A stretch of DNA of 56,229 nucleotides from NCBI GenBank assembly GCA_025358025.1, contig JANYKW010000089.1, forward strand, positions 82,629-138,857, written 5' to 3'. Position 1 is the stretch's first letter, and each line of letters starts with the position of its first letter. Source of the stretch: Bacteroidia bacterium. Its GTDB lineage: Bacteria; Bacteroidota; Bacteroidia; Bacteroidales; Prolixibacteraceae. The notes beneath the pieces are model-generated. The model ran no database searches, was not told the origin of the DNA, and was given only the letters and a program-made list of their open reading frames with translations. Positions 34,650 through 43,940 of this stretch are shown here, one piece after another. Both the position numbers and the translations under genes were made by a program.

Positions 34650-35797
34650 TTATTTACTACTTTTTTATAATAGTAAAAATCCCTGTTCGCAATTTTTTCG
34701 GGATGCAAAATAGCAACAAGATCTGCCAGAACCAAGTCAGGATGCACTACCCCACTCTCCCAATAATCGCTTCCTCCATCAGCAGTTGAACGAAGGTTGT
34801 TGTTGTATATCTGAGATTTCATGACGACCGGCAATACCGAAAATCGCTGATCATAGGCAAGGAGTTCATCGATTGTATTTACACTGCCACAGTTGATCCA
34901 GAAATCTGCCTTCGCGGCACGCAGAAAAACCTCTTCCAGGGATACAGGGAAGGCCTCTCTCGACTGGTTTTCCTTCCACAAAAAATCTCCTCCGGCATCA
35001 CCGATCAAGACTGCCAGGTTGGATTGGCCACCGGCCATCCACCAGGTATCTTTAAATGGAAGACCGGTAAGAACGACAGGTTTATTCGCTTCATTCGCCA
35101 CAGTCCCTTTTATTGAATTGTAATTTGCACTTATCTTTGCAAAAATATCGTCCGCCGGTTTTTCCTTCCCAAAGAAAGTGCCAAAGAATTTGATCCACTC
35201 TGCCTTGGCCAGTGGGCTTTGTTCAAGATACTCACCCACAAGAACGACAGGAATACCCAGATCCTGCAATTTATTTAACTGCGCATTGATTTCAGAACCG
35301 ACTCCATAGGCAAAAACAACATCAGGTTTCAGCTGAAGGATCATTTCATAGTTGAGCCCCCTTTCATTACCAACTTCCTGGATTCGATTTTCTGCTACTC
35401 CTCTTTTCACCTCCGTGTTGGATAGATATTTACTTCCGGACAAACCTGTTATTGATGCCACTTCACCCAATGCATCAAGAAATCCAATGTGTGTCGTAGA
35501 CAAGCAGATGACCTTATGAAGCGGCGTGAAAAATATTTGTTGATCCTTAATCTCTTCGGGTATTTTACTCCCTTTTTTAACAAGAAAATAATCAAACCTG
35601 GTATTCGTCGATTTTTGCCACGGGTCAACCACAGTTAACTTTTGCCAGGTACCAAAATTTTGAATTAAAAACCCTCTGGAAGCAATAATGTGCATCGGGT
35701 CGATCATCTTCCCTGAAGATTTTTTGCTTTTTGGGTCAGACCAACAACTGCTCAAACAGCTAAATATAAGGAGACTAATGACAATTCTGACCGGCAT
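34646..35797 (-). CDS. Metal-chelate ABC importer binding lipoprotein
   Basis: 383 residues. The leader MPVRIVISLLIFSCLSSC ends in a lipobox (LSSC, Cys18), giving a membrane-anchored protein. The peripl_BP_2 fold shows in KVICLSTTHIGFLDALGE, LQLKPDVVFAYG and GIPVVLVGEYLEQSP, a pattern typical of BtuF/FecB. With the permease and ATPase it forms a three-gene importer. No TonB-dependent receptor and no visible cobalamin riboswitch lie next to it. The protease gene upstream stops 33 bp before its start and may be co-transcribed. Confidence 0.92.
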   Translation of the reverse strand: MPVRIVISLLIFSCLSSCWSDPKSKKSSGKMIDPMHIIASRGFLIQNFGTWQKLTVVDPWQKSTNTRFDYFLVKKGSKIPEEIKDQQIFFTPLHKVICLSTTHIGFLDALGEVASITGLSGSKYLSNTEVKRGVAENRIQEVGNERGLNYEMILQLKPDVVFAYGVGSEINAQLNKLQDLGIPVVLVGEYLEQSPLAKAEWIKFFGTFFGKEKPADDIFAKISANYNSIKGTVANEANKPVVLTGLPFKDTWWMAGGQSNLAVLIGDAGGDFLWKENQSREAFPVSLEEVFLRAAKADFWINCGSVNTIDELLAYDQRFSVLPVVMKSQIYNNNLRSTADGGSDYWESGVVHPDLVLADLVAILHPEKIANRDFYYYKKVVNK

Positions 35798-35830
35798 TCC
35801 TGGGATTTTAATGAAAAGGTGTATAAAAAA

Positions 35831-38026
35831 CTACAAGCTACGGATAACTTTCACCTTAATCACCTCTCTTTTAGCTTGAGTTTCCACTGCGATACAATAA
35901 ACAGAAGATTCGAGCTGCATACAGTTGAGTTCCATTGGAGATGTTGTGAGCATCCGCTGAGTCTCAGAGACTTTACGTCCCATCATGTCGTAAAAAATAA
36001 TCCTGCCGAACTCCTCCTTTCCTGTATTGACAAGGTATAGTAAATTAAGTGAGTGATCTAAAGGATAGTAAATCAAAAACTGCATGTCCCCGGATGGCGT
36101 TGGCGGTGGTGTTACCGTTACAAAAGTTGAGCCACATCCGTAAGAATTGATCAAAAGTGACGTATTCAGGTTAATTTCAGGAATCCAGTAAAATGGTTCC
36201 CAATTTCCGTTAACAATACAATAGGCCCGATTCTTGTCACTTGCTGATCGGGGGACTGCATTGTAAACAGCGACAGTATCGGCAGTATTGCTGTAGTTAA
36301 TATCATATCCTATGAAGTATTTTCCTGTTACTAAAAGTGGCTGATCCAGTTCAAAAAAATTCATCGTATTGGATTTCAATGACTTGATCGGTACTTGTAC
36401 TGTTTTCAAGACTTCACCCGGAATACCAGTTTTCTCGTCTTCACGATAAATCTTGAAAACCACTTTACTATTGCTGTTATTTAACACGCTGCCAGCCTTT
36501 CCAATGCATACAGAAAATGCTGAGAGAGTTGTTTTCTCTGTAGTTTTAAATTCCTGGGCATAACTGGTGAGTTTCATGGAGTTGTGTCCTGAAATATATC
36601 CTTTCCCATTGGTCACTTTCGCCAGCTCATATTTTTCATCCGCAATTACATCCGAAAACTGGTTGCAGGTTGAACCTGAACTGTAGGGATCTGTTCCTTC
36701 GATCCTCGTCATGCCTGAATTGGCAGGATCCAACCACTTTTTTAATTGTCTGTCTATATTCGAGGAATAATTCCATTGGTATGCCATCATAGAAAAATAA
36801 TCATCGGTCGAATGGTCGCAAGTGGCAGTCCCTCCGGTTAGTGTACCAATAAAAAGATTTGCATCACTAAAAAGCGGTCCGCCGGATGACCCGGCTTCAG
36901 TTGTTCCTATGTCCCATTTTTTTATCCACCAGAAACTATTGGTTACATGTCCGGAAGCGCTGTAGGAGCCAATTCCGGGCGGATCGTAGTCGACAGACAC
37001 TTTTTTAACATCGCCTTTCGGATGATGGAGGGTTTTTGTCGACTGTGGAACGGTTTTGGAATGATCCCAGCCTGCATAATAGGGCCTGAATTCGGGTGGA
37101 GGAATCATCTCCAGCTCAACCAGCGCAAAATCCATGGAATCAGAGCGGGCTCGTAAAATAGAACCAGTCATGGTCTGATCAGCATAACCGTTTGCACTCC
37201 CTTTCTCACCGCAAAACGGACTTTCATAATTGAAGGAAAATACAGTTTTTTGTGCATCCAGTGCATTAAATATACAATGGCCGGCAGTAATAAGATAAGG
37301 GGTTTTATCTCTGTTTCCGTTGTTTACGAATGTCCCGGTACAAAGGTCAGTTCCGGAAATAACCAACTGAACAACAGCCTGTTTCTCTTTGATCATGCTC
37401 GCTGCACCCTGACAATAAACATCCATATTGCAGGTTCCGGCTTCTCCAAGTGGTCTCGTTCCAATGGCATTTTTATAACCGTGGTTGACATTCGAAATAT
37501 GCAGCTCTCCCGATGTTGAAACCGTTAAGGGTTCATTGTATTCAACGATTATTTCATCACCGGGCAAAGGGTAAATAGGCAGCATTCCAGAGGTTTGCTC
37601 GTTGTTGGCATTGAAAGCACCCCGTAGAATCTGGTGATCGGGTGAATAAATAAAGATGGAGGCTCCAGTAGGCAGAATTGCCCGATCAAACAATATATTC
37701 AACGAATAGGCACCTTTGGAACGAATGGCCACACGCCAGATTCTCATTCCCTCGGCAAGGTCCCATATACCTGAGTTTTCCGGACTGATGTCCACTTCGA
37801 AGCTTTTGGCAAACTTTTGATTTTTGAACTCGTTTTTGGATTGAGCTTCCTGCCGGAGAAGGTCAAGATTATTTACAGGCGCCATCTCTACAACAGGAAG
37901 TTGTAAACTGGAACTTTTCATACGATTGAAAGATGCGGGGGTACCGCCATATGAAATCTGACTTTTGCTCTGAAAATTTAATCCAAACGTTAAAATAAGG
38001 ATTAGTATGAAGGTCCTACTGGCCAT
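35831..38026 (-). CDS. T9SS-exported trypsin-like serine protease (lysyl-endopeptidase-like)
   Basis: 731 residues. Signal peptide MASRTFILILILTFGLNFQSKSQ, then a pro-region (about 25-195). A chymotrypsin-fold domain (about 200-430) has His in LITAGHC (about 245), Asp in SMDFALVE (about 294) and Ser in EAGSSGGPLF (about 380), a full triad; many cysteines suggest disulfides. A beta domain follows (about 480-640). The last 80 residues (YDMMGRKVSETQ ... SSVYCIAVETQ ... KVKVIRSL) are a T9SS type A sorting domain. The protein should cross the outer membrane by type IX secretion and be released or surface-bound. Similarity to Achromobacter protease I-type enzymes is by layout; cleavage specificity is inferred. 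Confidence 0.9.
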   Translation of the reverse strand: MASRTFILILILTFGLNFQSKSQISYGGTPASFNRMKSSSLQLPVVEMAPVNNLDLLRQEAQSKNEFKNQKFAKSFEVDISPENSGIWDLAEGMRIWRVAIRSKGAYSLNILFDRAILPTGASIFIYSPDHQILRGAFNANNEQTSGMLPIYPLPGDEIIVEYNEPLTVSTSGELHISNVNHGYKNAIGTRPLGEAGTCNMDVYCQGAASMIKEKQAVVQLVISGTDLCTGTFVNNGNRDKTPYLITAGHCIFNALDAQKTVFSFNYESPFCGEKGSANGYADQTMTGSILRARSDSMDFALVELEMIPPPEFRPYYAGWDHSKTVPQSTKTLHHPKGDVKKVSVDYDPPGIGSYSASGHVTNSFWWIKKWDIGTTEAGSSGGPLFSDANLFIGTLTGGTATCDHSTDDYFSMMAYQWNYSSNIDRQLKKWLDPANSGMTRIEGTDPYSSGSTCNQFSDVIADEKYELAKVTNGKGYISGHNSMKLTSYAQEFKTTEKTTLSAFSVCIGKAGSVLNNSNSKVVFKIYREDEKTGIPGEVLKTVQVPIKSLKSNTMNFFELDQPLLVTGKYFIGYDINYSNTADTVAVYNAVPRSASDKNRAYCIVNGNWEPFYWIPEINLNTSLLINSYGCGSTFVTVTPPPTPSGDMQFLIYYPLDHSLNLLYLVNTGKEEFGRIIFYDMMGRKVSETQRMLTTSPMELNCMQLESSVYCIAVETQAKREVIKVKVIRSL

Positions 38027-38121
38027 CTATAATTGGTTTGTCCAAATATATAACTTATCGCTTAATGTTTTATCCATGGTAAATAATCGTATCAACAGTT
38101 TTTTTTGCGACTTACAGGTGA

Positions 38122-39387
38122 TTATTGTTTTTTGAAATGAAGATCAGCAAAATTCATGAAACAACTCCAGTCATAAAGATTGATCGCATGTTTACCGGAA
38201 CGGATATGGTAACCTATCGTTCCAATTACAGGTTGTTGTAAATCAGGAAAATCCTTTCCAGGAAAGCCCTCTGTTCCCAAAAGACGGTATACGGGAGAAG
38301 CTGCTATGCAGGATAAGAATTCTCCCCTGGGATCCGACCAGAGATCCTCTTGTGCACTACAAACATAAAGTGGCCTTGGAGCGAGCAGTGCCAGCAATTC
38401 GTGCTGATCTACAGGCAAATTTTCTTCCTTGTTGTTGTATTTCCTGAAATTCTCACAAAACCAATGGGGAAATGAGCTATTGATCCGCCCCACAGTTTCT
38501 CCAAAAATTCTTTTAGACAAGGCAGCTCCTCCACAGCCGGATTCGTTGGATATTACCATTGCAAACCGCAGATCGTTTACTCCGGCCCATAATGCTGCTT
38601 TACCCAATCTGGAGTGCCCCAGTACGATAACTTGTTTATGATCCACCTCTTTTACTTTTTCCAGGTAGTCCATCACCCTCGAGAGACCCCAGGCCCATCC
38701 GGCGATGCTTCCCCATGAAGAACTATCACGCTTTTCGGGAAACAGACTATTAATTCCATTTTGAAAACCATCATCAAAATCAGGATCAACATCACCGTAA
38801 TACAAAGTGGCAACTCCAAAACCTCTGCCAATGATCTCACTAACAGGCCACGAGGAGAGGTCGCTGCCCCTCAGCGATTCATTCGATTTGTTATCTGTGA
38901 TACCCGATGCTGCATTATTTCTCACCCAGGATTTGGTAACCTCAATATCCTTATCCTTCGAAACTGTATGATTACCATTGAAATTATATGCAAGAAAAAG
39001 GGGAACCTTTTCAACTGATTTGGGAAGAAAAAGCAGCACATTGATCAACACCTCTTTACCATCCTTTTTTAGTCTCAACTGAATCTCTCTTCTCACAGCC
39101 TTTCCGCCCAGGGCACCGGCATCTTCTGACAGCAGAGAAGAAGAAAGCTGAACTTTCCCGGCAGGAGTTTTTCCGTAGACCTCATTTTCAAATATTTTTA
39201 TCAGTTCAACCCTTCTGATTTTCCACTCCTGTCTGTTTTTTACAGGTTGTCCGTTGTTAAAAATCAATGGATCAGGCAATGTATAAGCCGGTATCTTTGA
39301 CTCATCAATATTGGCAACAAAACCCTGGCCATGGAGCATGGATGAGGTTAGAAGTAGTATTGCGAAAAAAGTAGTAGTTTTCATCAT
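38122..39387 (-). CDS. CE15-family glucuronoyl esterase-like protein, secreted
   Basis: 421 residues. MKTTTFFAILLLTSSMLHGQ is a signal peptide. An alpha/beta hydrolase fold has the nucleophile motif GHSRLGKAALWAG (Ser at about 258; family form GxSRxGKxA), NESGCGGAALSKR, the HWFCENF segment, DQHELLALLAPRPL, and the catalytic His in SGKHAINLYDW (about 398). CE15 enzymes cut ester links between 4-O-methyl-glucuronic acid of xylan and lignin alcohols. The lignocellulose role is known of the family, not shown here. It lies upstream of the protease gene on the same strand, but 95 bp apart. Confidence 0.9.
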   Translation of the reverse strand: MMKTTTFFAILLLTSSMLHGQGFVANIDESKIPAYTLPDPLIFNNGQPVKNRQEWKIRRVELIKIFENEVYGKTPAGKVQLSSSLLSEDAGALGGKAVRREIQLRLKKDGKEVLINVLLFLPKSVEKVPLFLAYNFNGNHTVSKDKDIEVTKSWVRNNAASGITDNKSNESLRGSDLSSWPVSEIIGRGFGVATLYYGDVDPDFDDGFQNGINSLFPEKRDSSSWGSIAGWAWGLSRVMDYLEKVKEVDHKQVIVLGHSRLGKAALWAGVNDLRFAMVISNESGCGGAALSKRIFGETVGRINSSFPHWFCENFRKYNNKEENLPVDQHELLALLAPRPLYVCSAQEDLWSDPRGEFLSCIAASPVYRLLGTEGFPGKDFPDLQQPVIGTIGYHIRSGKHAINLYDWSCFMNFADLHFKKQ

Positions 39388-39405
39388 TGGTAAGTTTTAG
39401 AATAA

Positions 39406-39525
39406 GTAACTAAAGTGAACCAGAGTGAACTAAAGTACTTACGACATTATCATAATTAGCTGGTAATAAATGTATTAAACTTTATGTATAAAATTTCGGA
39501 GTCCCAACTTTAGTTCACTTTAGTC
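39406..39525. repeat. ACTAAAGTGAAC-type repeats forming an inverted pair downstream of buk
   Basis: AACTAAAGTGAACC and GTGAACTAAAGT (39425-39436) on one side, ACTTTAGTTCAC (39507-39518) and CACTTTAGTC on the other. The 12-bp arms are perfect inverted copies about 70 bp apart. The region lies between the end of the fermentation operon and the start of the CE15 gene and could fold in RNA, but it has no T-run like a classic terminator. Confidence 0.75.
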
Positions 39526-39530
39526 ATTTC

Positions 39531-40625
39531 CTATTCAGTCACATCATACACCCTGGGCTCTACCTCACCTCGAGCCACCATCAATGCATTCATTGCCAAA
39601 GCTTTAAGCTCGTCCTGACCGGCATATACCGATACAGGAGCTATAAATTCGACTCTTTCACGAATCAACGACATCAATCTCCTGTCAAAAGCAATCCCTC
39701 CAGTAATCAAAATTCCATCGATTCTGCCTTTCAGCACAGTTGCCATCTCTCCGATGTATTTTGCTATCTGGTAAGCCATTGCTTCGTGGTAAAATGTAGC
39801 CTTTTCGTCTCCTTTTCTGACTGCGAGTTCTACTTCCCGGGCATCGTTTGTTCCAAGATAGGCCACATAGCCACCGTTTCCGGATATCATGGACATCACC
39901 TCCTGGTAGGTATATTGACCGCTAAAACAAAATTTGACCAGATCACCAATAGGCAGGGAACCACTTCGTTCGGGCGAAAAAGGACCCTCACCATCAAGCG
40001 CATTGTTGACGTCAATAACCCTTCCATGCTGGTGCACTCCCACAGAGATCCCACCTCCAAGGTGCACGACAATCAGGTCCAGTTCCTCATAGGATTGACC
40101 CACCTTCATGGCATGCTGACGGGCCACCGCTTTCTGATTCAACGCATGAAAAATGGATCGTCTTGTAAACAATGGATGTCCGGATACACGGGCAATCCCG
40201 TCCATCTCGTCCGTGACTACCGGATCTGCAATAAGAGCCAGCATACCGGGATGATCCTGGGTGATGTCGAAAGCAATCATCGAACCAAGATTGGAAGCAT
40301 GTATACCCATTACTCCCTCTCTGCAATGTTGAACCATCAGGGCATTGATGAGATAAACCCCTGATTCAAGCGGATAGGTTAATCCACCACGACCTATGAC
40401 AACATGAATTTCATCCAGCGAAAATCCTTCCAGAGTCAACTGTTGCAAAATACTGTTTCTTCGGAATGTAAATTGATCAGCCAGCGACGGATATGCTGAC
40501 AGATCCTCAACAGAATGATGCAGTGTTTTGAGAAATATGCAGATGGTATTTTCATAAATGGCAATTTTGGTTGTGGTTGAACCTGGATTAATCACCAATA
40601 TTCTGACAAGATCTGAACTATCCAT
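39531..40625 (-). CDS. buk: Butyrate kinase
   Basis: 364 residues, normal for Buk of the ASKHA kinase fold. Phosphate motifs: ILVINPGSTTTKIAIYE (about 9-25), VVHLGGGISVGVHQHGRVID (about 182-201) and DGEGPFSPERSGSLP. The last part, GILITGGIAFDRRLM, is the adenosine-site pattern. It converts butyryl phosphate and ADP into butyrate and ATP; branched acyl phosphates are possible substrates. It is the last gene of the pta-hbd-ackA-ptb-buk run, 119 bp after ptb. Together with ptb it forms the terminal route to butyrate or isobutyrate/isovalerate. Confidence 0.95.
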   Translation of the reverse strand: MDSSDLVRILVINPGSTTTKIAIYENTICIFLKTLHHSVEDLSAYPSLADQFTFRRNSILQQLTLEGFSLDEIHVVIGRGGLTYPLESGVYLINALMVQHCREGVMGIHASNLGSMIAFDITQDHPGMLALIADPVVTDEMDGIARVSGHPLFTRRSIFHALNQKAVARQHAMKVGQSYEELDLIVVHLGGGISVGVHQHGRVIDVNNALDGEGPFSPERSGSLPIGDLVKFCFSGQYTYQEVMSMISGNGGYVAYLGTNDAREVELAVRKGDEKATFYHEAMAYQIAKYIGEMATVLKGRIDGILITGGIAFDRRLMSLIRERVEFIAPVSVYAGQDELKALAMNALMVARGEVEPRVYDVTE

Positions 40626-40744
40626 GAATTATGTTATTTAGAAGAGTACATGAGCCTTGCGCCCGGAAATAAATGAAAAAGTATATGAAATTTGACCAAC
40701 CTTCGGTGAAGTTGCAAATATGCGTATTTTAACTTAACTGTTAC

Positions 40745-41647
40745 TTATGAGACCAGGGAAGCCAACGCAATTGAATACTGTTTGGTTAATGTTGAATCGC
40801 CCCTTGAAGTGAGCACAACAGGTATCCTTGCCCCTACCAGCATGGCAGCAGATTCGGCTTTTGCCAGTTTCATGTTTGTTTTGTAGAATACATTTCCTGT
40901 ATCCAGATTGGGAAAAAGCAGGCAATCGGCGTCACCGGCAACCTCTCCCCTGATTCCCTTAATCGTAGCAGATTCCTTGTCTATGGCGATGTCCAGTGCC
41001 ATCGGTCCATCGACCAAACAACCTGTTATCTGACCGCTCTCCCCCATAATCCGAAGAAATGCAGCATCTTTAGAAGATTCCAGTTGCATGATTAGCTGCT
41101 CACTGGGTGCTATCACTGCAACTTTGGGAAAGGCAATACCCAGTGCATTCGCTGTCTTCACCATATAACTGATCATCTGAACCTTCTGTCCCAAATCTGG
41201 TTGTGGTAAGACAGCAACATCGCTGACTACCATCAATTTATGATAATTTGGATTTTGAATCACAGTCACATGACTCAATATGTTGCCAGCATCCAACAGT
41301 CCCTGTTCCTTATCCAGGATAGCCCTGATAAATTTATCTGTAGAAATTAAACCCTTCATGAGAATATCTCCCTCCCGACGGCGAATCATCTGAACAGCCT
41401 GGATGGCAGCCAACCTCTCATCCGGCTGATGAATGACACGAAAAAGAGTGGCATCAAACTTTTCTTCCATGCATATCCTGCTGATAATTTTTTCATCCCC
41501 TATCAGCACCGCATGTATCAGACCGCTGTCAGCTGCCTTGTATGCAGCTTCTACAGAGTGGTTGTCGTTTGCGCTAACAACAACCAATGTCCGTTTAGGT
41601 CGCAGAATAACTGCCGGAAACATGTCATCTAAATTCTTTATCATCAA
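40745..41647 (-). CDS. ptb: Phosphate butyryltransferase
   Basis: 300 residues, the length typical of Ptb, shorter than Pta. Motifs: MKGLISTDKFIRAILD (about 98-113), LSHVTVIQNPNYHKLMVVSDVAVLP, CLVDGPMALDIAIDKESA and LLFPNLDTGNVFYKTN. The pattern around VDGPMALDIA is typical of Ptb/Pta enzymes. It makes butyryl phosphate from butyryl-CoA. It starts 78 bp after the ackA stop on the same strand and pairs with buk. Other short acyl-CoAs could be used. Confidence 0.93.
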   Translation of the reverse strand: MMIKNLDDMFPAVILRPKRTLVVVSANDNHSVEAAYKAADSGLIHAVLIGDEKIISRICMEEKFDATLFRVIHQPDERLAAIQAVQMIRRREGDILMKGLISTDKFIRAILDKEQGLLDAGNILSHVTVIQNPNYHKLMVVSDVAVLPQPDLGQKVQMISYMVKTANALGIAFPKVAVIAPSEQLIMQLESSKDAAFLRIMGESGQITGCLVDGPMALDIAIDKESATIKGIRGEVAGDADCLLFPNLDTGNVFYKTNMKLAKAESAAMLVGARIPVVLTSRGDSTLTKQYSIALASLVS

Positions 41648-41725
41648 AGTCTATTGTTTTAAATCAATTGTTCAGGATTACACCACCATCACCTTGCTTA
41701 GGGGCTCCAAACATTCCAAACATTA

Positions 41726-42934
41726 TTATTCTTTTATTTCCTCAATAATCCGCTTTGTATCAATGGCAATCATCAATTCCTCGTTCGTTGGAACTACCAT
41801 AACCTTGACTCTTGCCTCTTTTTTACTGATGATGGTCTCCTTGCCTCTAAGTCCGGTATTGATCTGCTCATCGAGTTCAACACCCAGGAATTCAAGTCCT
41901 TTACAAATACCCGTTCTGTTGGAGTCCGAATTCTCTCCCACTCCACCTGTAAAGATAAGTAGATCAAGACCTCCCATAGCTGCAGCATATGAACCGATAT
42001 ATTTTTTGACACGATAATCGAACATCTTGATTGCCAACAAACAACGCTCATCACCTTTGGATGCTGCCTCTCTGATTTCCCGCATATCAGATGACTGGCC
42101 ACTGATTCCAAGCAATCCGGAATGCTTATTAAAAAGGATTGACGCGGATTTTGTGCCGATTTTCTCCTTATCCATGATAAAAGTAACGGCTCCCATATCA
42201 ACGTCTCCTGAACGGGAGCCCATGATCAGACCTTCCAGGGGAGTAAATCCCATCGAGGTATCCACCGAAATTCCATCCTTGATAGCACACACAGAAGCGC
42301 CATTTCCCAGATGGCAGGTGATAATTTTCATGCCCTTCGGATTCACTCCCAGAATTTCGCATGCCCTGGCTGAGACATAGCGGTGGCTGGTTCCATGAAA
42401 GCCATATCGGCGGATGCCGTATTTTTTATAGAGAGCATAAGGAATGGCATACATATAGGCATGCTTGGGCATGGTCGTATGAAAAGCTGTGTCGAAAACG
42501 GCTACCTGGGGGATAGCGGGTATCAACGCCCTGATTCCGTATATTCCCTTGAGATTTGGAGGGTTATGCAGCGGAGCAAGTTCAGTATATCTTTCAAGGG
42601 CCTGAATTACCTCTTCGTTCACCAGTTTGCTTTCAGTAAAGAGTTCTCCACCGTGCACCACCCTGTGACCAACCGCGCTAATCTCCTCCAGATTTTTCAC
42701 ACATCCGTGCTTGGCACTGGAAAGTACCCCCAAAATATATTCTATTCCAATTTTATGATCCAGGATTTCACCTTCAAAAAGCACTTTCTGACCATCCTCC
42801 TTTTCATGTTTCAAAAAGGAGCCTTTCATCCCTATTTTCTCAACGATTCCTTTGGCTATCAAAGCACTGCTTTGAAGTGAGAAAAATTGGTATTTGATGG
42901 AAGAACTACCACAATTAAGCACTAATATTTTCAT
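41726..42934 (-). CDS. ackA: Acetate kinase
   Basis: 402 residues, usual AckA length. LVLNCGSSSIKYQFF (4-18), FDTAFHTTMP (about 148-157), ITCHLGNGASVCAIKDG and FTPLEGLIMGSRSGDVD are diagnostic. The C-terminal FTGGVGENSDSNR is the adenosine site. It forms acetate and ATP from acetyl phosphate. It sits 11 bp after hbd; the partner pta is at the head of the run. This is the acetate branch of the fermentation operon. Confidence 0.97.
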   Translation of the reverse strand: MKILVLNCGSSSIKYQFFSLQSSALIAKGIVEKIGMKGSFLKHEKEDGQKVLFEGEILDHKIGIEYILGVLSSAKHGCVKNLEEISAVGHRVVHGGELFTESKLVNEEVIQALERYTELAPLHNPPNLKGIYGIRALIPAIPQVAVFDTAFHTTMPKHAYMYAIPYALYKKYGIRRYGFHGTSHRYVSARACEILGVNPKGMKIITCHLGNGASVCAIKDGISVDTSMGFTPLEGLIMGSRSGDVDMGAVTFIMDKEKIGTKSASILFNKHSGLLGISGQSSDMREIREAASKGDERCLLAIKMFDYRVKKYIGSYAAAMGGLDLLIFTGGVGENSDSNRTGICKGLEFLGVELDEQINTGLRGKETIISKKEARVKVMVVPTNEELMIAIDTKRIIEEIKE

Positions 42935-42945
42935 TATAATTATTT

Positions 42946-43923
42946 TTAAATTCTTTCGGATGTGAGGGGAGAAGATCCTATGACCTGACCTTTTTCATCG
43001 TATTTATAAAAACCCCAGCAAACATGTTTTCCAAAACGCTTGGCTCTGTTTAGTTTTTTTATAACGGGAGAAGCCATATACATTGGATCGCCAAATTCGG
43101 AATAAAGATTTTCCATCCAACGGTTTATTTTATCAATTCCCAGAATATCTGCCAACTCAAAAGGACCAAAACGCATACCAAAACCAATTTTCCATACGGT
43201 ATCTATGTCTGCCAAAGAGCCAACACCCTCCATCAGAACTTCACAGGCTTCATTCAGCAAAGCTGTGTAAAGACGAATTGAAATAAGTCCGGCAGATTCT
43301 TCAACCGGAATAGCCTGCCTGTTTACCAGTTTCACAAAAGTTAAAACCCGCTCATACACCTCATCTGAAGTATAGAGACCCTTAACCACTTCACAGATCT
43401 TGGCTTCCGGCGACTGTACAAAAAAATGCAAACTGACACATCTGTCACGGTGCTCAAGTTCTGATGCAAGTTCAGTGATGATGATGGTCGTGGAATTTGT
43501 CGCGATAATACAATCCGGGCTAACAACCTTTTCAACCTTTCTAAACACCTCTTTTCTTTCTGTAATTTTCCTCGCACTCGACTCTGCTCGTATCGCTTCT
43601 ATAACGAAATCACACTCATTCAGATCTTTGTAATCCAAACTTCCCCTGATGCGAGAGAGGATCAGTTTCTTTTCACCCTGGGTCATGCCCCAGTTTTCGA
43701 TACGACGGTCCAGTACCTTACCCAGCTGTTCATAGGCATTATCAATCCTTTGCTGGGTTAGCTCGATAAATATCACTTCAATCCCGTAAGCACTGGCAAT
43801 CCTGGCAATATTCTGACCATCTTTTCCGCAACCTATGATGCCAATTTTCGAGAAAAGGGTACGTTGCTGCTGTTTTTTACTCAGACCAAAATCTTCAATC
43901 TGCTCTACAATCATATTTTCCAT
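42946..43923 (-). CDS. 3-Hydroxyacyl-CoA dehydrogenase-family protein with altered active site
   Basis: 325 residues, slightly longer than typical Hbd (about 280) owing to an N-terminal 25-residue lead and a longer C-terminus. The Rossmann loop GIIGCGKDGQNIAR is present. The catalytic region reads SLHFFVQSPEAKICEVV: His and the Glu 12 residues later are kept, but the common HFFNP is HFFVQ. The Ser of SNTSS is Thr (TNSTT), and the conserved Asn of GFxxNR is Ile (GLISIRL). So it may be slow, changed in substrate, or non-catalytic. The family reduces acetoacetyl-CoA to 3-hydroxybutyryl-CoA. It sits between pta (17 bp) and ackA (11 bp). Confidence 0.85.
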   Translation of the reverse strand: MENMIVEQIEDFGLSKKQQQRTLFSKIGIIGCGKDGQNIARIASAYGIEVIFIELTQQRIDNAYEQLGKVLDRRIENWGMTQGEKKLILSRIRGSLDYKDLNECDFVIEAIRAESSARKITERKEVFRKVEKVVSPDCIIATNSTTIIITELASELEHRDRCVSLHFFVQSPEAKICEVVKGLYTSDEVYERVLTFVKLVNRQAIPVEESAGLISIRLYTALLNEACEVLMEGVGSLADIDTVWKIGFGMRFGPFELADILGIDKINRWMENLYSEFGDPMYMASPVIKKLNRAKRFGKHVCWGFYKYDEKGQVIGSSPLTSERI

Positions 43924-43940
43924 GGAAACTTATTTATAAC

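Noticed and set aside
35798-35830. Cobalamin riboswitch or other leader before the importer operon
   Set aside because: Only 33 bp separate the binding-protein start from the upstream gene, too short for a B12 riboswitch, and no B12-box-like sequence was seen.
39388-39530. Intrinsic terminator after the fermentation operon
   Set aside because: The inverted 12-bp arms are about 70 bp apart and lack a following T-run, so they look like repeat-array copies rather than a terminator.
39786-40364. 192-codon plus-strand frame
   Set aside because: Antisense shadow of butyrate kinase without its own motifs or ribosome site.
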